Made by a program: the position numbers and the translations under genes. From the NCBI GenBank assembly GCA_024679535.1, contig JAIBDF010000005.1:1-52057 (forward strand): 52,057 nt of DNA. The letters are read 5' to 3'. A model generated the notes under the pieces. That model was not told the origin of the DNA and ran no database searches. It was given only the letters and a program-made list of their open reading frames with translations. Source of the stretch: Chromatiales bacterium. GTDB lineage: Bacteria; Pseudomonadota; Gammaproteobacteria; Steroidobacterales; Woeseiaceae. Numbering within the stretch: position 1 is the first letter of the stretch; each line of letters opens with the position of its first letter. Below, piece after piece: positions 49,597-52,057 of the stretch.

Positions 49597-50192
49597 ACCT
49601 CGTTGAAGAACTTCAGAGTCTGGACGCGAATGACGTTGGTCGCTGGCCGTTGCCATTCCGGATTGGGGTCATCGTGATCGTGTTCGCGCTGGTGACGGGC
49701 TTGGGTATCTACTGGTTCATCATAAAAGACAAGGCACCGCTGCTGGAACGCGCCGAGGGTGAAGAGACATCGCTGCGCCTGACCTTCGAGAACAAGCAGA
49801 AGAAGGCGGCAAACTACGACGACTATAAAGCGCAGCTTGCAGAGATCGAACAGTCTTTCGGCACAATGCTGCGGCAGTTGCCCGGTAAGACGGAGATTCC
49901 GAGCCTGATCGTCGATATTTCGCAAACGGGCCTCGCGGCCGGCTTGCAGGAAAAGCTGTTCGTGCCGCAGCCGGAAATCCCCAGGGACTTCTACGCTGAG
50001 AAGCCGATCAAAATACGCCTGACCGGCGGTTACCACGAGGTCAGCAAATTCGTCAGCGGGATCGCGGCGCTGCCGCGCATCGTGACGCTGCACGACATCA
50101 ACATTACGCCCGAGAGCAATGAGGAATTTGACAATCTGAGCATGGAAGTGACTGCTCAGACCTACCGCTATATTGACGAGGAGGCAAACTAA
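49593..50192 (+). CDS. pilO: Type IV pilus assembly protein PilO
   Basis: 199 residues. Membrane helix at about 27-46 (IGVIVIVFALVTGLGIYWFI), coiled coil at about 55-95, and a ferredoxin-like periplasmic domain with 'LRQLPGKTEIPSLIVDISQT' and 'VSKFVSGIAALPRIVTLHDI'. The inner-membrane partner of PilN, linking to PilP and the secretin. Overlaps pilN by 4 bp and pilP by 1 bp, so the whole set is translationally coupled. Confidence 0.96.
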   Translation: MNLVEELQSLDANDVGRWPLPFRIGVIVIVFALVTGLGIYWFIIKDKAPLLERAEGEETSLRLTFENKQKKAANYDDYKAQLAEIEQSFGTMLRQLPGKTEIPSLIVDISQTGLAAGLQEKLFVPQPEIPRDFYAEKPIKIRLTGGYHEVSKFVSGIAALPRIVTLHDINITPESNEEFDNLSMEVTAQTYRYIDEEAN

Positions 50193-50731
50193 TGCTGCAC
50201 GCTTCTTCAAATATCAGGTCGGTCATCAAGCTTGGTCTGGCTATTGTTATGGCGCTCGGTCTCGCGGCTTGCGGGGCTGACATGGATGAGCTCGACAAGT
50301 ACATCAACGACGTGAAAGCGACTCCTGGTGGTCGCATAGACCCGCTTCCGGAAATTACGCCGTACGAAGGGTTTGAGTACGTGGCTGACCAGCAGGGCAT
50401 TCGCTCGCCGTTCGTACCGGATACGCCGCAGGCAAGTGGTTCCGCGGCGGGTGGTACCCGGCCTGATCCCGATCGTATTCGGGAGTTCCTCGAGGACTTT
50501 CCGCTGGACACGCTCGGCATGGTCGGCACGCTGAACATCGGCGAGACGCTGTACGGTCTCGTACAAACATCGGACGGACTGATTCACCGCGTCGTTCCAG
50601 GTAACTACCTGGGTCAGAACGACGGACGAATCACGGATATTTCTGAATCGGAAATCACACTGGTGGAAATTATTTCAGATGGTATCGGCGGCTATATCGA
50701 AAGAGACGCCGCGGTTGGTCTTTCAGACTAA
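50192..50731 (+). CDS. pilP: Type IV pilus lipoprotein PilP
   Basis: 179 residues with a lipoprotein signal ending LGLAACGAD (lipid Cys at about 28). A flexible Pro-rich linker ('GIRSPFVPDTPQ' is the conserved PFxP-type motif) leads into a beta domain with 'FPLDTLGMVGTLNIGETLYG' and 'VVPGNYLGQNDGRITDISES', the usual PilP core. Connects the PilN/PilO complex to the outer-membrane secretin PilQ, whose gene follows 28 bp later. Confidence 0.96.
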   Translation: MLHASSNIRSVIKLGLAIVMALGLAACGADMDELDKYINDVKATPGGRIDPLPEITPYEGFEYVADQQGIRSPFVPDTPQASGSAAGGTRPDPDRIREFLEDFPLDTLGMVGTLNIGETLYGLVQTSDGLIHRVVPGNYLGQNDGRITDISESEITLVEIISDGIGGYIERDAAVGLSD

Positions 50732-50759
50732 CGCCTGAATGGAACTGGGAGTAATGGGA

Positions 50760-52057
50760 ATGATGCTCAAAACAAAACCGACGGTGACACCTCGCTTCGC
50801 GAAGTTCGCCGCATTGGCACAGGCGGCACTGCTGCTCTTCTGGGGGGCTTCCGTCAGCGCCCAGGAAAGCAACCGGCTGCAAGACATTCAGGTGCAGAGT
50901 CTGCCCGGCGAGCGCGTCGAGCTGAAGCTGATCATGAGTGACACAGCGCCTGAGCCGCTGGACTTCACAATCGAGAATCCTGCGCGAATTGCGCTCGATC
51001 TGCCCGACACGGCACTGGGCATGACATCGCGTCGTCGCGATGTGAATATTGGGCCGCTGGACACAGTGTTGACGGCCGAAGCGAATGGCCGCACACGTGT
51101 TGTGCTGAATCTTGGCACCATGGTCGCATACGAAACTCGTCGGAGCGGAAACACGATAATTGTCACCCTGGGTGACGGAGATGACTACAGCGCAGGTACC
51201 ACCCAGTTCGCCAGTGCGCCGACATCTGATTCCCGCTCCTACGCCGCTCCGGGAGAGCGCGCCATTTCCGCTGTTGATTTCCGCCGTACTCGCGAGGGTG
51301 GCGGCCGTGTTGTCGTCAACCTGACCGACCCGTCGACCTCGGTCGACATCCGCCAGGAAGGTGGTCGAGTAGTGGCTGTATTTAAAGATACGAGCCTGCC
51401 GGCAGAGTTGATGCGTCGTCTCGACGTTAACGACTTTGCGACGCCGGTTACGACCGTTGACACTTTGCGCACGAATCTCGATACACGTATCGTCATTTCG
51501 GCTGCAGGCAAGTATGAGCAGCTTGCTTACCAGTCCGACAACGAGTTCACCATCGAGATCAACCCGGCGCCGGAAGAGTCGCAGGATGAAGCCGGCCTGT
51601 TCTCGGAGAACAAAGAATACGAAGGTCAGCGCCTGTCGCTGAACTTCCAGGATATCGAGACGCGTTCGGTGCTGCAGCTGCTGGCTGAAACCTCGGGCAA
51701 GAACATCGTGGTATCGGACACCGTCCAGGGCAATGTGACGCTGCGCCTGCGGAACGTACCGTGGGATCAGGCTCTCGATATCGTCATGACGACCAAGGGT
51801 CTCGACATGCGCCAGAACGGCAATGTCATCATGGTTGCACCGGCTGAGGAAATTGCAGCGCGTGAAACCGCTGACCTTGAAGCACAGCTAGCCATCCAGG
51901 AACTGGAGCCGGTTTACTCAGAGTTCCTGCAGGTTAATTACGCGAAAGCGGCTGACCTGGCTGGTCTGATCACCGGTGGCGGCGGAGGTTCCATGCTATC
52001 TGAACGCGGCAGCATTGGCGTTGACGATCGCACGAATACGCTGTTGGTGCAGGACAC
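50760..52057 (+). CDS. pilQ: Type IV pilus secretin PilQ, N-terminal part (truncated by window edge)
   Basis: About 432 codons are visible. Several in-frame ATGs occur (50739, 50754, 50760, 50763); 50760 is chosen for its spacing of about 8 nt from GGGAG. The signal peptide runs to about 36 (ALLLFWGASVSAQ). Two AMIN domains (about 40-130 and 165-255), which bind peptidoglycan, are followed by an STN/secretin N0 domain (LSLNFQDIETRSVLQLLAET near 290) and the start of an N1 domain ('EFLQVNYAKAADLAGLITGG'). The outer-membrane pore region lies beyond the window. Confidence 0.96.
   Translation, partial: MMLKTKPTVTPRFAKFAALAQAALLLFWGASVSAQESNRLQDIQVQSLPGERVELKLIMSDTAPEPLDFTIENPARIALDLPDTALGMTSRRRDVNIGPLDTVLTAEANGRTRVVLNLGTMVAYETRRSGNTIIVTLGDGDDYSAGTTQFASAPTSDSRSYAAPGERAISAVDFRRTREGGGRVVVNLTDPSTSVDIRQEGGRVVAVFKDTSLPAELMRRLDVNDFATPVTTVDTLRTNLDTRIVISAAGKYEQLAYQSDNEFTIEINPAPEESQDEAGLFSENKEYEGQRLSLNFQDIETRSVLQLLAETSGKNIVVSDTVQGNVTLRLRNVPWDQALDIVMTTKGLDMRQNGNVIMVAPAEEIAARETADLEAQLAIQELEPVYSEFLQVNYAKAADLAGLITGGGGGSMLSERGSIGVDDRTNTLLVQD

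Noticed and set aside
1..52057. tRNA genes, rRNA, CRISPR arrays, toxin-antitoxin pairs, integrases, complete insertion sequences.
   Set aside because: None was recognised when reading the intergenic regions; almost all of the sequence is accounted for by core genes.

Overview
The window is a gene-dense stretch (roughly 58-60% G+C by eye) of a gammaproteobacterial chromosome. The block yicC-gmk-rpoZ-spoT-ridA-recG-ubiA, the divergent rph-rdgB-hemW set, mrcA facing pilMNOPQ, and a coxBA-ctaG-coxC / surf1 / cyoE locus are all arrangements familiar from Pseudomonadales, Chromatiales and Xanthomonadales-like lineages. No rRNA, tRNA, CRISPR, prophage or complete insertion sequence was seen. The gene content suggests an aerobic, peptide- and organic-acid-using, piliated heterotroph of a deep gammaproteobacterial branch; genus cannot be read from the sequence.

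Layout. 1-6.7 kb: the N-terminal part of an AbgT-family transporter (leftward, cut by the window edge), a secreted cupin-SnoaL fusion, a zinc alcohol dehydrogenase, and a peptide-use pair (POT proton/oligopeptide symporter followed by an M2/ACE-like lipoprotein dipeptidase). 6.7-9 kb: tatABC with dtd upstream, a 21-bp palindrome between them, then an intergenic region with a good promoter, a strong terminator and so a candidate ~95-nt small RNA. 9-12 kb: a TRAP transporter whose Tat-type binding lipoprotein is convergent to its permease genes; the permease genes are the tail of a trkA-trkH-dctQ-dctM operon. 14.9-20.5 kb: uvrD, a TPR-plus-beta-barrel outer-membrane protein, and a small operon of ECF sigma factor, membrane-anchored presumed anti-sigma factor and a hyperacidic exported protein (65% Asp+Glu after the signal peptide), closed by a clear terminator. 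This is the least explained part of the window.

20.5-27.1 kb: the aa3-type cytochrome c oxidase locus (coxB, coxA, a 36-residue membrane peptide, ctaG/cox11, coxC), an opposing DUF2909 gene, and surf1, a SCO-like gene and cyoE. Heme A synthase (ctaA/cox15) is absent from its usual place between the SCO-like gene and cyoE. 27.3-32.5 kb: bioC/comF divergent pair, a DNR-like NO/redox regulator with an FNR-type box in its promoter, a membrane-anchored serine beta-lactamase-fold hydrolase coupled to ubiA. 32.5-42.4 kb: recG, ridA, spoT, rpoZ, gmk, yicC (leftward) and PP2C phosphatase, rph, rdgB, hemW (rightward).

42.4-52 kb: an A+T-rich intergenic region with three perfect DnaA boxes (two forming an 11-bp palindrome) before rpmE, then gltA, a possible degenerate nucleotidyltransferase, mrcA and the pilMNOPQ cluster, cut within pilQ at the right edge. 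Palindromes with GGGGACA or GGTAC/CTGGTAC cores recur at 8182, 37478, 42955 and 44388; the 37478 element sits directly on the rpoZ ribosome-binding site. They look like REP/RAYT-type elements, although no RAYT gene is in the window.
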